From Streptomyces sp. TS71-3 (GTDB lineage Bacteria > Actinomycetota > Actinomycetes > Streptomycetales > Streptomycetaceae), in the NCBI RefSeq assembly GCF_018327685.1, contig NZ_BNEL01000003.1:1488001-1552000 (forward strand): a DNA stretch of 64,000 nucleotides. Reading direction: 5' to 3'. How positions within the stretch are numbered: position 1 is the stretch's first letter; each line of letters opens with the position of its first letter. Made by a program: the position numbers and the translations under genes. Below, piece after piece: positions 42,856 to 51,030 of this stretch. The notes beneath the pieces were generated by a model. That model searched no databases, was not told the DNA's origin, and saw only the letters and a list, made by a program, of their open reading frames with translations.

Positions 42856-44202
42856 ATGGCGATACCCAGACCCATGCTCCTTTCTGCGGGTGCCGCAGCT
42901 GCTCTACTCTCGGGGTTATTCGTTACCCCTGCTGACGCTGCGCAGAACCCGCTGGACGAGGTTTCAATAAGCGCCTCAGCGCTCGGTTCCGTGAGTTCGT
43001 ACATCCAAGACCATCCGGCTGAATTCGGCGGATCCTACCTGGATGAGCAGACGCACACCCTGCACGTTCTCACTGTTGGTGGGGCAACTTCGTTGAAGGC
43101 GCAAAAAAGCCTTTCAGACCTCGCGATCAGGTCCACGGCGACTACCGCAAGATCGGAGAGTGCCGGGCCGGAATGGACCCTCTCGACCCAAGCTGCGCGG
43201 TACAGCATGGCCACGCTCCAGGAGACCCGCGACAGAGTTTCGGAGGCCTTTGCTCGGGAAGCCGGAAACAACCTCACCATCTGGTATGCGGATCCTCGCA
43301 CCGATACCGTCCATATCGGCTTGAACAAGGTGAAGCCACGACTGGTGAAGCTGGCTTCTGAGGACTTCGGAGATCGCGTCACCGTCGCCCAAGAAGAGCA
43401 GCATAAAACGATGGACAAGCGCACTAAAGTCGACGGGCCGGTGAGCTATTCGCATCGGACACCCGAACTGCGAGACACTGGCGTGACAAAGTCGGGCACC
43501 GCGGCGAGTACGCCGACCCGGCTGCTCGACTCGGTCCCTTACGCTGGAGGTGACCGCATCGTATCCACGCAAACGATCGATGGTGTCCAGTACATCGTCG
43601 AGTGCACGGTGAACTTCGACTTCGTCACTAGCAGCGGTTCACCCGCTATGGGGACGGCCGGTCACTGCGGCCCTACTGGGTTGAGTTGGCGGCAGGGGTA
43701 CTACGACGAATCCGCCCAGACCATCCACTATACCGGAACTATGGGCTCCGCCTACACCAGGATATGGGGCAACGGGAAGTCAGACGCGGAGCTCCTCAAC
43801 GACACCGGGAATCCCGATGGATTCTGGCCGCAGGTCTATACGACCAGCACGGCTCTCGAGAATGTTGGCTCCGTCAGCCCTGTCTCGGTGGGGCAGAAAA
43901 TCTGTGCAGACGGCTCCTTTACCCTTCAGAGCTGCTACGGCATGGTGACGGCTACAAACGTCTGCGAAAACGTCAACGACGACGGCACCATCGTCAAGGT
44001 GTGCAATCTCGACGTGGCGGAAGGGGTTGGTGGGACACTAGTCCAATCGGGCGACAGTGGCGGCCCGGTCTACACTTCCGGGACCCCGCATCACCCCTTG
44101 GGGATCATCAGTGCCGGCACGGCGGACGGTCTCACCCTGGATTTCGCCGACATGGGGTCTGTAGACATCAGTCTCAACGCCTATCCGGAGAGTTCTAGCT
44201 GA
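42856..44202 (+). CDS. Secreted S1-family (chymotrypsin-like) serine protease
   Basis: 448 residues. Signal peptide about 1-28 (MLLSAGAAAALLSGLFVTPADAA), a pro-region to about 200 with inhibitor-like features (LQETRDRVSEAFAREAGNNLTIWYADPRTDTVHIGL), then the protease: MGTAGHCGP (His near 273), a possible Asp near SDAELLND, and GDSGGPVYTSG (Ser401). It resembles the streptogrisin/alpha-lytic family, with a long propeptide that folds the enzyme outside the cell. AGAGG precedes ATG 42856. Base composition and codon use are clearly less GC-biased than in the flanking metabolic genes, suggesting recent transfer. Confidence 0.88.
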   Translation: MAIPRPMLLSAGAAAALLSGLFVTPADAAQNPLDEVSISASALGSVSSYIQDHPAEFGGSYLDEQTHTLHVLTVGGATSLKAQKSLSDLAIRSTATTARSESAGPEWTLSTQAARYSMATLQETRDRVSEAFAREAGNNLTIWYADPRTDTVHIGLNKVKPRLVKLASEDFGDRVTVAQEEQHKTMDKRTKVDGPVSYSHRTPELRDTGVTKSGTAASTPTRLLDSVPYAGGDRIVSTQTIDGVQYIVECTVNFDFVTSSGSPAMGTAGHCGPTGLSWRQGYYDESAQTIHYTGTMGSAYTRIWGNGKSDAELLNDTGNPDGFWPQVYTTSTALENVGSVSPVSVGQKICADGSFTLQSCYGMVTATNVCENVNDDGTIVKVCNLDVAEGVGGTLVQSGDSGGPVYTSGTPHHPLGIISAGTADGLTLDFADMGSVDISLNAYPESSS

Positions 44203-44236
44203 CCCTTGATGGGAGCGATGGCATTCCCTGCGCGCA

Positions 44237-44271
44237 ACGACAGCCTGCTCCCTCTTGGAGCGGGCTGTCGT
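44237..44271. terminator. Terminator after the protease gene
   Basis: Arms ACGACAGCC (44237-44245) and GGCTGTCGT (44263-44271), extended by GCTCC/GGAGC inside the loop, form a strong hairpin 35 bases after the protease stop. Confidence 0.75.
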
Positions 44272-44388
44272 CCTGGTTGGCCCTGGAACCTGCTGCGGCC
44301 TCTCCGCGTCTCATTGAAGTCCCCCGCCCCGAAGGTCCGCGCGATCGTCGCATACGGACCATGAAAACGTAAACCATGGAGGCACTAC

Positions 44389-44868
44389 GTGGCTAGGATG
44401 ACGGACCGGTGGTTCGTTCGTGCGATCGTCCCGTGTGTGGTTTCGGTCGCGGCAATCACGTTGACCGCCTGCGGAAATCTGGGTGGAAGACAGTCGTCAA
44501 CCAGTCCCGCAGGACGTCACCCTGTGCCGGATCACACCATGTCCATTCCTCGTCCCCAACAGGCGCTCCCCGTCGTCACGACAGCGGAAGAGAGAACGGA
44601 TATCAGCCTGTCATGGAAGAGCCCACAAACGGTCACGACCGAACGAGCCGCCACCATCACCGTCAACATGCCCGCCTGCGTGACGCTCCGAGGTGTGCGC
44701 TTCACCCGAGGGAAAGACACCGTTACGGTGACTGTCCTTGGGCGTCCGGCCTCGCACGGCACTAGTGCATGCACGGCGCAATCACGGATTGCTGTCGCAC
44801 GACTTGACTGGCCAAACGGACTACCTCCACGGGCCCGCGTCCTTCATGCTCCTACGGAGAATTCTTGA
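44389..44868 (+). CDS. Predicted lipoprotein, unknown family
   Basis: 159 residues. GGAGG six bases before the GTG start; signal sequence with AIVPCVVSVAAITLTACG, ending in the lipobox LTAC. The mature part is a short, probably beta-rich domain (TDISLSWKSPQTVTTERAATITVNMPACVTLRGVRFTRGKDTVTVTVLG) with two later cysteines that may form a disulfide. Not recognised. It follows the protease and its terminator and shares the lower-GC codon use. Confidence 0.65.
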   Translation: MARMTDRWFVRAIVPCVVSVAAITLTACGNLGGRQSSTSPAGRHPVPDHTMSIPRPQQALPVVTTAEERTDISLSWKSPQTVTTERAATITVNMPACVTLRGVRFTRGKDTVTVTVLGRPASHGTSACTAQSRIAVARLDWPNGLPPRARVLHAPTENS

Positions 44869-45155
44869 ATAGAAACGCACCCCACTTGACTCGCATCTTT
44901 CGTGACAGAGCGTCGGATACGCTACGGGTCGTTTCCGGCTGCCGGGCTTGGCGGTGGGCACGTCAGTGGCCGGGCTGTCGCGTCGGGTGGGTGCCGGGTT
45001 CCGAGGCTCCGGTCGGGTGGTGCTGTTCGTAGGGACTGGGTAGTTGCTGGTCAGCGGGGGCTCAGCAGGGCCGCGAGCCGGAGGATACGGCGCCGTCTGG
45101 TTGTCACGAGCTGAGCGGCGGCGGAGAACACCCGCAGCCGTGGGCGGATTCCAGG

Positions 45156-46440
45156 GGTCGTTGCAACACGTGGTTGGTTGTTCAGGTCGTGAGCAGTTTA
45201 TGCAGGCGTTCGGCTGGGGTTTGCCAGTCGAGTGTTTTGCGTGGGCGGCTGTTGAGTTCGGCGGCGACGGTGTCCAGGTGCTCGCGGCTGTGGGCGGCCA
45301 GGTTGGTGCCTTTGGGGAAGTACTGCCGCAGCAGGCCGTTGGTGTTTTCGTTGGAGCCGCGCTGCCAGGGGCTGGCGGGGTCGCAGAAGTAGACGGGGAT
45401 GTCGGTGGCCAGGGTGAAGGCGTGGTGGGCGGCCATCTCGGAGCCTTGGTCCCAGGTCAGGGACTTGATCAGGTGTCGGGGCAGGGTCTGGACGGTGGTC
45501 TGCAGGGCGGTGTTGACGTGCTCGGCGCTGCGGCCGGTCGGCAGGTGGACGAGCATGACGTAGCGGGTGGCCCGTTCGACCAGGGTGCCGATGGCGGAGG
45601 CACCGTCCTTGCCGATGATCAGGTCGCCTTCCCAGTGGCCGGGTACGGCGCGGTCGTCCGCTTCGGCGGGCCGCTCGCTGATCATGACCATGGGGTGGGT
45701 GAAGCGCGGTTGCCGGGCGGCGGCCTGGCGGTGCGGCTTGCGCCGGGCCCGTCCCGTGCGCAGAGCTCGGGCCAGCTCACGGCGCAGTTCCCCGCGGCCC
45801 TGGACGTAGAGGGCCTGGTAGATCGTTTCGTGGACCACGTGCATCTCCGGCCGGTCGGAAAACCGTCTGCGAAGAGCGTGACAGATCTGCTCAGGACTCC
45901 ACCGCATGGCTAGGTGGGCCTGGATGAAGTCCCGTAGCTCGGGGTTCTGGCCGATCTTGCCGGGCTTGGGCCGGGGCCGGCGAGCGATGGCCCGGCGCTG
46001 AGCGGCGTGGGGACGGTAGGCCCACCGGGTGAGGTCACCGCGCACAGGTGTGCCGTTGCGGCGTATCTCCCGGCTGATCGTGGACGGGCTGCGGCCCAGC
46101 TCGGCGGCGATCGCGCGGACCGTGGCCTTCTCCCGCAGCCGGTCGGCTATGTGGATGCGCTCGTCTTCCCGCAGGTACCTGCTAGACGAAGGCTCGGGCT
46201 CCTGCTCTGCCAGAGCAGGAGCCCGCCGCCGCTTCGGATCCATCCGGCCGTTACGCCATTCACGACCGGTCCGATCATGGACACCGACACGCCGGCTCGC
46301 CTCTCGGTTGGTCAGCCCCATCTGCACGAGCCGGAAGTATTCCTCCCGCTCGGCCCAAAGCTTCACCGGCCCCTGAGCCGTACGAACCCTACGGATCTCG
46401 AAGCCCATCGCACCCCTTGAACTGGGGTGTTGCAACGACC
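45156..46440 (-). mobile_element. IS30-family insertion sequence, probably intact
   Basis: A 1285-base element bounded by inverted repeats GGTCGTTGCAACAC (45156-45169) and its complement (46427-46440), containing one full-length transposase gene. No target-site duplication is visible. It is nested in an IS1380 remnant, so it arrived later. Confidence 0.85.
45182..46408 (-). CDS. IS30-family transposase
   Basis: 408 residues from the ATG at 46408 (AGGGGTGCG before it; an upstream in-frame start would lie in the terminal repeat). N-terminal helix-turn-helices (LTNREASRRVGVHDRTGREW and ATVRAIAAELGRSPSTISREIRRNG), then the DDE core: HWEGDLIIGK (D), SLTWDQGSEM (D), and DPASPWQRGSNENTNGLLRQYFPKGTNL (E, the IS30 signature). 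No interruption seen, so it is probably active. Confidence 0.93.
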   Translation of the reverse strand: MGFEIRRVRTAQGPVKLWAEREEYFRLVQMGLTNREASRRVGVHDRTGREWRNGRMDPKRRRAPALAEQEPEPSSSRYLREDERIHIADRLREKATVRAIAAELGRSPSTISREIRRNGTPVRGDLTRWAYRPHAAQRRAIARRPRPKPGKIGQNPELRDFIQAHLAMRWSPEQICHALRRRFSDRPEMHVVHETIYQALYVQGRGELRRELARALRTGRARRKPHRQAAARQPRFTHPMVMISERPAEADDRAVPGHWEGDLIIGKDGASAIGTLVERATRYVMLVHLPTGRSAEHVNTALQTTVQTLPRHLIKSLTWDQGSEMAAHHAFTLATDIPVYFCDPASPWQRGSNENTNGLLRQYFPKGTNLAAHSREHLDTVAAELNSRPRKTLDWQTPAERLHKLLTT

Positions 46441-46917
46441 ACTAGAACCGAAGGTGGGCGGCGGGGTTCCCACAGCCGGGCAGGGCAGGTGAGGACGAGC
46501 ATCGGCATCCAGGCCCCAGCATGTCGAGGGCGGTCTGGATGATCGCCGGCTAACTCTGGTTCTGTGCGGCGTCGTGCAGGGGCAAGTTGCGTAGTCCGGT
46601 GACGCGGGCTGTGCGGATGTGGTCCTCGGCGCAGGCCCGCTGGCGGTGCCGCGGCTCCAGCGCCGCGATCGGAACGTTCTTGTGTTGGTGGGGAACGCCG
46701 TGAGCCGCATGCCGTCGGCGTCGGTGAAGCGCAACTGATCGCCGGGGCGTGCGGACGTTCCGGCGGATGCGCAGCCGCATGCCCTTGGGTCGGTCGTCCA
46801 GCACATCTCCGCCGAGTTCGGCGACCCCGGCACCGTCACGGATCTCACCGCCGGGTTCGACGGCCGGCGTCCACGCCGAGGTGGGAACCGGGAGTGTCCA
46901 ATCAACGGCGGATCTGA

Positions 46918-47328
46918 TGATCAAGGAGATGCGTCTGATGACGGGGACCGCCGTGGAGAACGAGCAGCCTGAGCCGGTGGTTCAGGCACCGTCGAGTGCG
47001 GTGTCGGACGAACAGCTCATGGCGATGCTGGTTGACCGGGCCCGGAACAGGGGAGGGACTGCAGCTGACCGGCGAGGGCGAGCTGTTGCAGCAGTTGACC
47101 AAGCGGCTGCTGGAGTCCGCTCTGGAGGGTGAGATTGCCGACCACGTCGGCTACGAGAAGCACGATCCGGCCGGGAAGAACAACGGCAACAGCCGCTCGT
47201 TCGGCGTCGAGATACGCACGGTCATCTGCAGCACGAACGCGATCGAAAGCGTCAACGCCCGGATCCGCAAGGCCGTGCGCGCCCGCAGACGCTTCCGCAA
47301 CGAGGCCGTCACGAAAGTTCGAGGCTAG
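46918..47328 (+). pseudogene. Internally deleted IS256-family transposase
   Basis: The beginning (MTGTAVENEQPEPVV..SDEQLMAMLVDRAR) changes frame at about 47040 and continues as LQLTGEGELLQQLTKRLLESALEGEIADHVGYEKHDPAGKNNGNSR, the typical IS256 N-terminal region. This is fused directly to IRTVICSTNAIESVNARIRKAVRARRRFRNEA from the C-terminal end. The whole DDE catalytic middle (roughly 250 residues) is deleted. Confidence 0.85.
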
Positions 47329-47334
47329 CTTCTG

Positions 47335-47526
47335 CCCCACACGCATGCCCAACGCCCGCCGGTAGCGTTCCCGCAGCGGCACGCTCGCCACCAACCGGTC
47401 GAAGCACACATCACCTGTCACGACCGCCACCGAAACTGCTTCAGGGCACGATTCGCGTAGCATCACGAGTTCATCGTCATGCGTGAGCGACAGCGCGGCG
47501 GGCAAGAGTCGTCCACGATGCATCAA
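47335..47526 (-). pseudogene. Internal fragment of a CDP-glycerol-transferase-like protein
   Basis: Minus-strand residues ALSLTHDDELVMLRESCPEAVSVAVVTGDVCFDRLVASVPLRERYRRALGMR resemble an internal segment of large actinobacterial proteins related to CDP-glycerol glycerophosphotransferases (sometimes annotated as translation initiation factor 2). It is cut off by the IS256 remnant on one side and the IS3 end on the other. Family assignment is from memory and tentative; that it is a scrap is clear. Confidence 0.45.
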
Positions 47527-47598
47527 TGAGCTGTACTGAGATTTGTGGAGTCCGTGATGCCAGGGTTACGGTCCTGGCGAAGGAGAACCACCAGCACC

Positions 47599-47910
47599 AT
47601 GGCAGCACCGCGTAAATACCCCGACGAGCTCCGCGAGCGCGCGATCCGTGAGGTCCGCGCCACCGGCCGCCCCATCGCCCACGTCGCGAAGGACCTGGGC
47701 ATCCACAAGGAGGCCCTGCGCGGCTGGGTCCGCCAGGCCGAGGCCGACAGTGGCGAGCGGGATGACCGGCTCACGACCGCCGAGCGCGAGGAACTCAAGC
47801 AACTCCGCAGGGAGAACGCCGAGTTGAAGCGGGCGAATGAGATCCTGAAAGCCGCCAGTGTGTTTTTTGCCCAGGAGATCGACCGTCCCCGGACGAGGCC
47901 GAGCAGGTGA
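47599..47910 (+). CDS. IS3-family OrfA
   Basis: 103 residues: helix-turn-helix (PDELRERAIREVRATGRPIAHVAKDLGIHKEALRGWVRQAE) and a leucine-zipper-like segment (LKQLRRENAELKRANEILKAASVFF). A GTTTTTTG slippery run near its end (about 47860) is the expected -1 frameshift site that joins OrfA to OrfB into the transposase. Intact, but without a functional partner. Confidence 0.88.
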   Translation: MAAPRKYPDELRERAIREVRATGRPIAHVAKDLGIHKEALRGWVRQAEADSGERDDRLTTAEREELKQLRRENAELKRANEILKAASVFFAQEIDRPRTRPSR

Positions 47911-48306
47911 TCGACCACCTGCGCGACAAGGGCTTCGGGGTCGATCCCGTCTGCCGGGTTCTGGAGCTGTCGCCGTCCACGTACTTCGCCCGCAAGAAGC
48001 GGCCGAAGTCGGCTCGCCGGCTCCGCGACGAGCAGCTCATGCCGCTGATCGAGCAGGTCCATGGCGAGTCGGGTGGCACCTATGGAGCCCGCCGGATCGC
48101 CCGGGCCCTGCGCCGCAAAGGCGTCGCCGTGGCCCGCTGCACCGTCGAGCGGCTGATGGCCGAACTGGGCCTGGAAGGCGTCATCCGCGGGCAACGGCGG
48201 CGGACCACCGTGTCGGAGCCGTCGGCGCCACGCCCGCCGGACCTGGTCGACCGAGACTTCACTGCCTCACGGCCGGACCAGCTGTGGGTGGCAGACATGA
48301 CCTATG
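47862..48306 (+). pseudogene. Truncated IS3-family OrfB
   Basis: Frame -1 to orfA: VIDHLRDKGFGVDPVCRVLELSPSTYFARKKRPKSA, the GTYGARRIARALRRKGVAVARCTVERLMAELGL region, and DFTASRPDQLWVADMTY. The last residue cluster contains the first catalytic Asp. The gene is broken right after it at 48306 by the IS256-family element; residues read beyond that point come from the IS256 end. No integrase activity is possible. Confidence 0.9.
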
Positions 48307-49680
48307 GGGTCTGTGTAGCAAACGGTGGAACTCGGTCGGTTTTCTTCAGCGGCGTCCGGCGGTGAGCCGGCCGTCGAAGGTGATGTCGAAGGCTTGGAGT
48401 GCGGCCTTCCAGCGCATGGTCCAGCGTTTGCGTCCGGTGCCGGTCGGGTCCAGGCTCATGACGGCCAGGTAGACGCATTTGAGGGCGGCCTGGTCGGTGG
48501 GGAAGTGCCCCCGGGCCCGGACGGCCCTGCGGATCCGCGCGTTGATACTCTCGATCGCGTTGGTGGTGCAGACGATCTTGCGGATCTCCACGTCGAACTG
48601 GAGGAAGGGCACGAACTCCGCCCAGGCCGCCTCCCAGAGGCGAACGATCGCCGGATACTTTTTGCTCCAGGCGTCGGTGAACTCCACAAACCGCTCCAGG
48701 GCGGCGTCCTCGGTTGCCGCGGTGTAGACGGGCCTGAGCGCCCTCGCGATCTTCTCCCAGTCCTGCCGGGCCGCGTAACGAAAGCTGTTCCGCAGCAGGT
48801 GAACGACACAGGTCTGGACGATCGTCGCAGGCCAGACGGTGTTCACGGCGTCCGGCAGGCCGGTCAGGCCGTCACAGACCAGCATCAGGACATCAGCCGC
48901 GCCGCGATTCTTGATCTCGGTCAGGACCTGGAGCCAGTACTTTGCGCCCTCCCCGCCGTCGCCGATCCACAGACCCAGAATGTCCCGATGCCCCTCGGCA
49001 GTGACCGCCACCGCCATGTAGACAGGCCGGTTGGCGACCTGCCCGTCCCTGACCTTCACGTTCACACAATCGATGAAGACGACCGGGTAGACGCTGTCCA
49101 GCGGGCGGTTCTGCCATTCCGCCATGCCAGCCATCACACTGTCGGTGATCGCGGAGATCGTGGACTTGGAGATCTCCGTGCCGTACACCTCGGCGAGATG
49201 CGCGGAGATCTCCCCATGCGTCAGCCCTTTCGCCGACAGCGACAGGACCATCTCGTCCACCCCGCCCAGACGCCGCTGACGCTTCTTGACCAGCTGCGGC
49301 TCGAACGACCCCGCCCGGTCCCGCGGCACCGAGATCTCGACCGGCCCCGACTCGGTGACCACGGTCTTGGACCGGTGCCCGTTGCGGTAGTTGTCCCGAC
49401 CGCCCTCGGCCCGCTCACCGGGCTGGTGCCCCAGATGATCAGTGAGCTCGCCCTCCAGGGCAGACTCCAGCACCCGCTTGGTCAGCAGCTGCAGCAGGCC
49501 ACCCTCCCCGGTGAGCTTCACGCCACCGGCCTGAGCCCGGGCCACCAACTCGGCGACCAGCCCGTCATCCACGGCGCCCGTCCCACTCACAGGGGCCTTC
49601 CCGGCCTCGCTGCCACTCGTCACGTCAGTCATCAACTGTCGCTTCCAGCTCGGGAGTTACACCACTCACCGTACAGACCC
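48307..49680 (-). mobile_element. IS256-family insertion sequence, apparently complete
   Basis: A 1374-base element with imperfect inverted ends: GGGTCTGTGTAGCAAACGG on the left and the complement of GGGTCTGTACGGTGAGTGG on the right. The transposase gene is full length. The flanks (GACCTATG and GTGGCGCA) do not form a target duplication, which indicates deletion or recombination next to it. Confidence 0.85.
48346..49635 (-). CDS. IS256-family transposase
   Basis: 429 residues of the mutator type: LTGEGGLLQLLTKRVLESALEGELTDHLGH at the start, VVFIDCVNVKVRDG and LGLWIGDGGEGAKYW (first and second acidic residues), LVCDGLTGLPDAV, and the C-terminal CTTNAIESINARIRRAVRARGHFPTDQAALKC with catalytic Glu. 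All family landmarks are present in one frame, so it is probably active. The internally deleted copy at 46918 is a distinct relative. Confidence 0.93.
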   Translation of the reverse strand: MMTDVTSGSEAGKAPVSGTGAVDDGLVAELVARAQAGGVKLTGEGGLLQLLTKRVLESALEGELTDHLGHQPGERAEGGRDNYRNGHRSKTVVTESGPVEISVPRDRAGSFEPQLVKKRQRRLGGVDEMVLSLSAKGLTHGEISAHLAEVYGTEISKSTISAITDSVMAGMAEWQNRPLDSVYPVVFIDCVNVKVRDGQVANRPVYMAVAVTAEGHRDILGLWIGDGGEGAKYWLQVLTEIKNRGAADVLMLVCDGLTGLPDAVNTVWPATIVQTCVVHLLRNSFRYAARQDWEKIARALRPVYTAATEDAALERFVEFTDAWSKKYPAIVRLWEAAWAEFVPFLQFDVEIRKIVCTTNAIESINARIRRAVRARGHFPTDQAALKCVYLAVMSLDPTGTGRKRWTMRWKAALQAFDITFDGRLTAGRR

Positions 49681-50040
49681 GTGGCGCAGTTGTCCTTGCC
49701 TCCACCGACCATGGGCACCGGTTCCTGCGCTGAGCCCTGGGCCTCGGAGCACCGCGCCGAGAGGCATCCTCCCCAAGGGAAGGAGGGCGCCGCCTCAGGG
49801 CACGTTGCGGCAGCCGATGGACGTAGCAGGCGATTTGCCCGTCGAGGCACTGTCCCGCCAAGGCTGGCAGAGCCACTGCGCGTTCTCCAGAACCCCGTAC
49901 ACCATCCGGTTGTAGGACGCCGTGGAGACCAGGACAGCGGCGGATTTCGTGACCAGTGCAGTCCGAGGAGGATCATGCTCCCCGGCGCCGGACTGAGACG
50001 CGCGCCCCGGTGGAACGGGCGACCGACCGCTCCACCGGCC
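49681..50040. other. Gene-poor junction between the IS cluster and the catabolic locus
   Basis: No complete gene. On the minus strand a short frame ends with VLVSTASYNRMVYGVLENAQWLCQPWRDSASTGK, which looks like a protein tail but belongs to no family I recognise. It is probably the scrap of a gene broken by the IS events. The 3' end and terminator of the E1 operon must also lie here. Confidence 0.35.
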
Positions 50041-51030
50041 TCACTCACCGGCGAGTCGGCCCACCTCCATGGTGATGCGGTCCACGTCCGGGATCAGAGC
50101 CGCCGCCAGTTCGGGGGAAGCCGGGATACGGGAGTCGGGGACTCCTATGCGGACCGGGCGGCCACGCAGGACGCCTGCCTCTGCGACCCGGGCGACCACC
50201 TCGGCGCCGAAACCCGCGGTCACGTTGGCCTCGTGGACCACCGCGAGTCGGCCGTCGGTGCGGGAGACGGAGTCGATGACCGCGTCCCCGTCGAAGGGAT
50301 TGAGCCAGGGGAGCTCGATCACCGTCACCCGCACTCCGCGCTCGGCCAGGCGGTCCGCCGCCGTCAGGACGCGGTGGGTGATGGCACCCCAGGTGACGAC
50401 GGTGGCCGCAGAGCCGGAGCGGCGTCGCAGGCTGCCGCCCACCGGAGCCGGGGGCCGGCCCGTGACGATCTCCTGCTTCTCGCCGAAGTACAAGGTGCGG
50501 TTGTCGAAGACGACCACGGGGTCGTCGCAGTACACGGCCGAGACCATGGTGTCGTACGCGTCCTGCGGAGTGGACGGCATGGCGACCCGCAGCCCGGGGA
50601 CATGCAGGAACAGCGCCTCCAGGTTCTGGGAGTGCTGTGCGCACGCGCCGGGGGAGTTGCCCTGCTGGGTTCGGACCACCAGTGGCGCGGTCAGCCGGCC
50701 CCCCGACACGTACCGCACGTTCGCCGCCTGGTTGATCATCTGGTCGAGGGCGACCAGGAAGAAATCCGCCCACATGATCTCGACGATCGGCCGGCGACCC
50801 ATCATCGCCGCACCCACCGCGGAACCGAGTATTGCCGACTCGCTGATGGGTGTATCGAAGACCCGTTCGCCGAACTCCTTCCACAGCCCCTTGGTCACGC
50901 CGTGCACACCGCCCGGTTTGGCGACGTCCTCGCCATAGAGCAGCGTCTGGGGAACCTCGGCCAGAACGCGCCGTAGGGCGGCGTTGACCGCGCCCGAGTA
51001 GTTGACCTTGATGATCTCGTCGTCAGGCAT
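50041..51030 (-). CDS. E1 beta subunit, 2-oxoacid/acetoin dehydrogenase family
   Basis: 329 residues: AVNAALRRVLAEVPQTLLYGEDVAKPGGVHGVTKGLWKEFGERVFDTPISESAILGSAVGAAMMGRRPIVEIMWADF is a textbook transketolase pyrimidine-binding domain of E1 beta, with Glu-containing GED and the C-terminal transketolase domain (VTVIELPWLNPFDGDAV). With the alpha subunit it forms a thiamine-diphosphate enzyme that decarboxylates 2-oxoacids or cleaves acyloins (acetoin dehydrogenase type). Its start overlaps the alpha gene by 8 bases. No E2 or E3 gene is nearby. Confidence 0.92.
   Translation of the reverse strand: MPDDEIIKVNYSGAVNAALRRVLAEVPQTLLYGEDVAKPGGVHGVTKGLWKEFGERVFDTPISESAILGSAVGAAMMGRRPIVEIMWADFFLVALDQMINQAANVRYVSGGRLTAPLVVRTQQGNSPGACAQHSQNLEALFLHVPGLRVAMPSTPQDAYDTMVSAVYCDDPVVVFDNRTLYFGEKQEIVTGRPPAPVGGSLRRRSGSAATVVTWGAITHRVLTAADRLAERGVRVTVIELPWLNPFDGDAVIDSVSRTDGRLAVVHEANVTAGFGAEVVARVAEAGVLRGRPVRIGVPDSRIPASPELAAALIPDVDRITMEVGRLAGE

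Larger units (their letters stand above)
45051..46905 (-). pseudogene. IS1380 transposase C-terminal half, split by an IS30 element
   Basis: On the minus strand, from about 46905 the sequence reads NVRTPGDQLRFTDADGMRLTAFPTNT, then after a frameshift NVPIAALEPRHRQRA, RTARVTGLRNLPLHDAAQNQ, and (again shifted) ARLWEPRR up to 46441. After the IS30 insertion it resumes at about 45145 with RLRVFSAAAQLVTTRRRRILRLAALLSPR and a stop at 45051. This is the second half of an IS1380 transposase in several frames and without its N-terminus. It has the opposite orientation to the fragment at 42461. Confidence 0.75.
47527..48306 (+). mobile_element. IS3-family element, 3' part lost
   Basis: Begins near TGAGCTGTACTGAG (47527) and contains orfA and the first part of orfB. 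The element ends abruptly at 48306, where an IS256-family element begins. No right terminal repeat remains. Confidence 0.75.
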
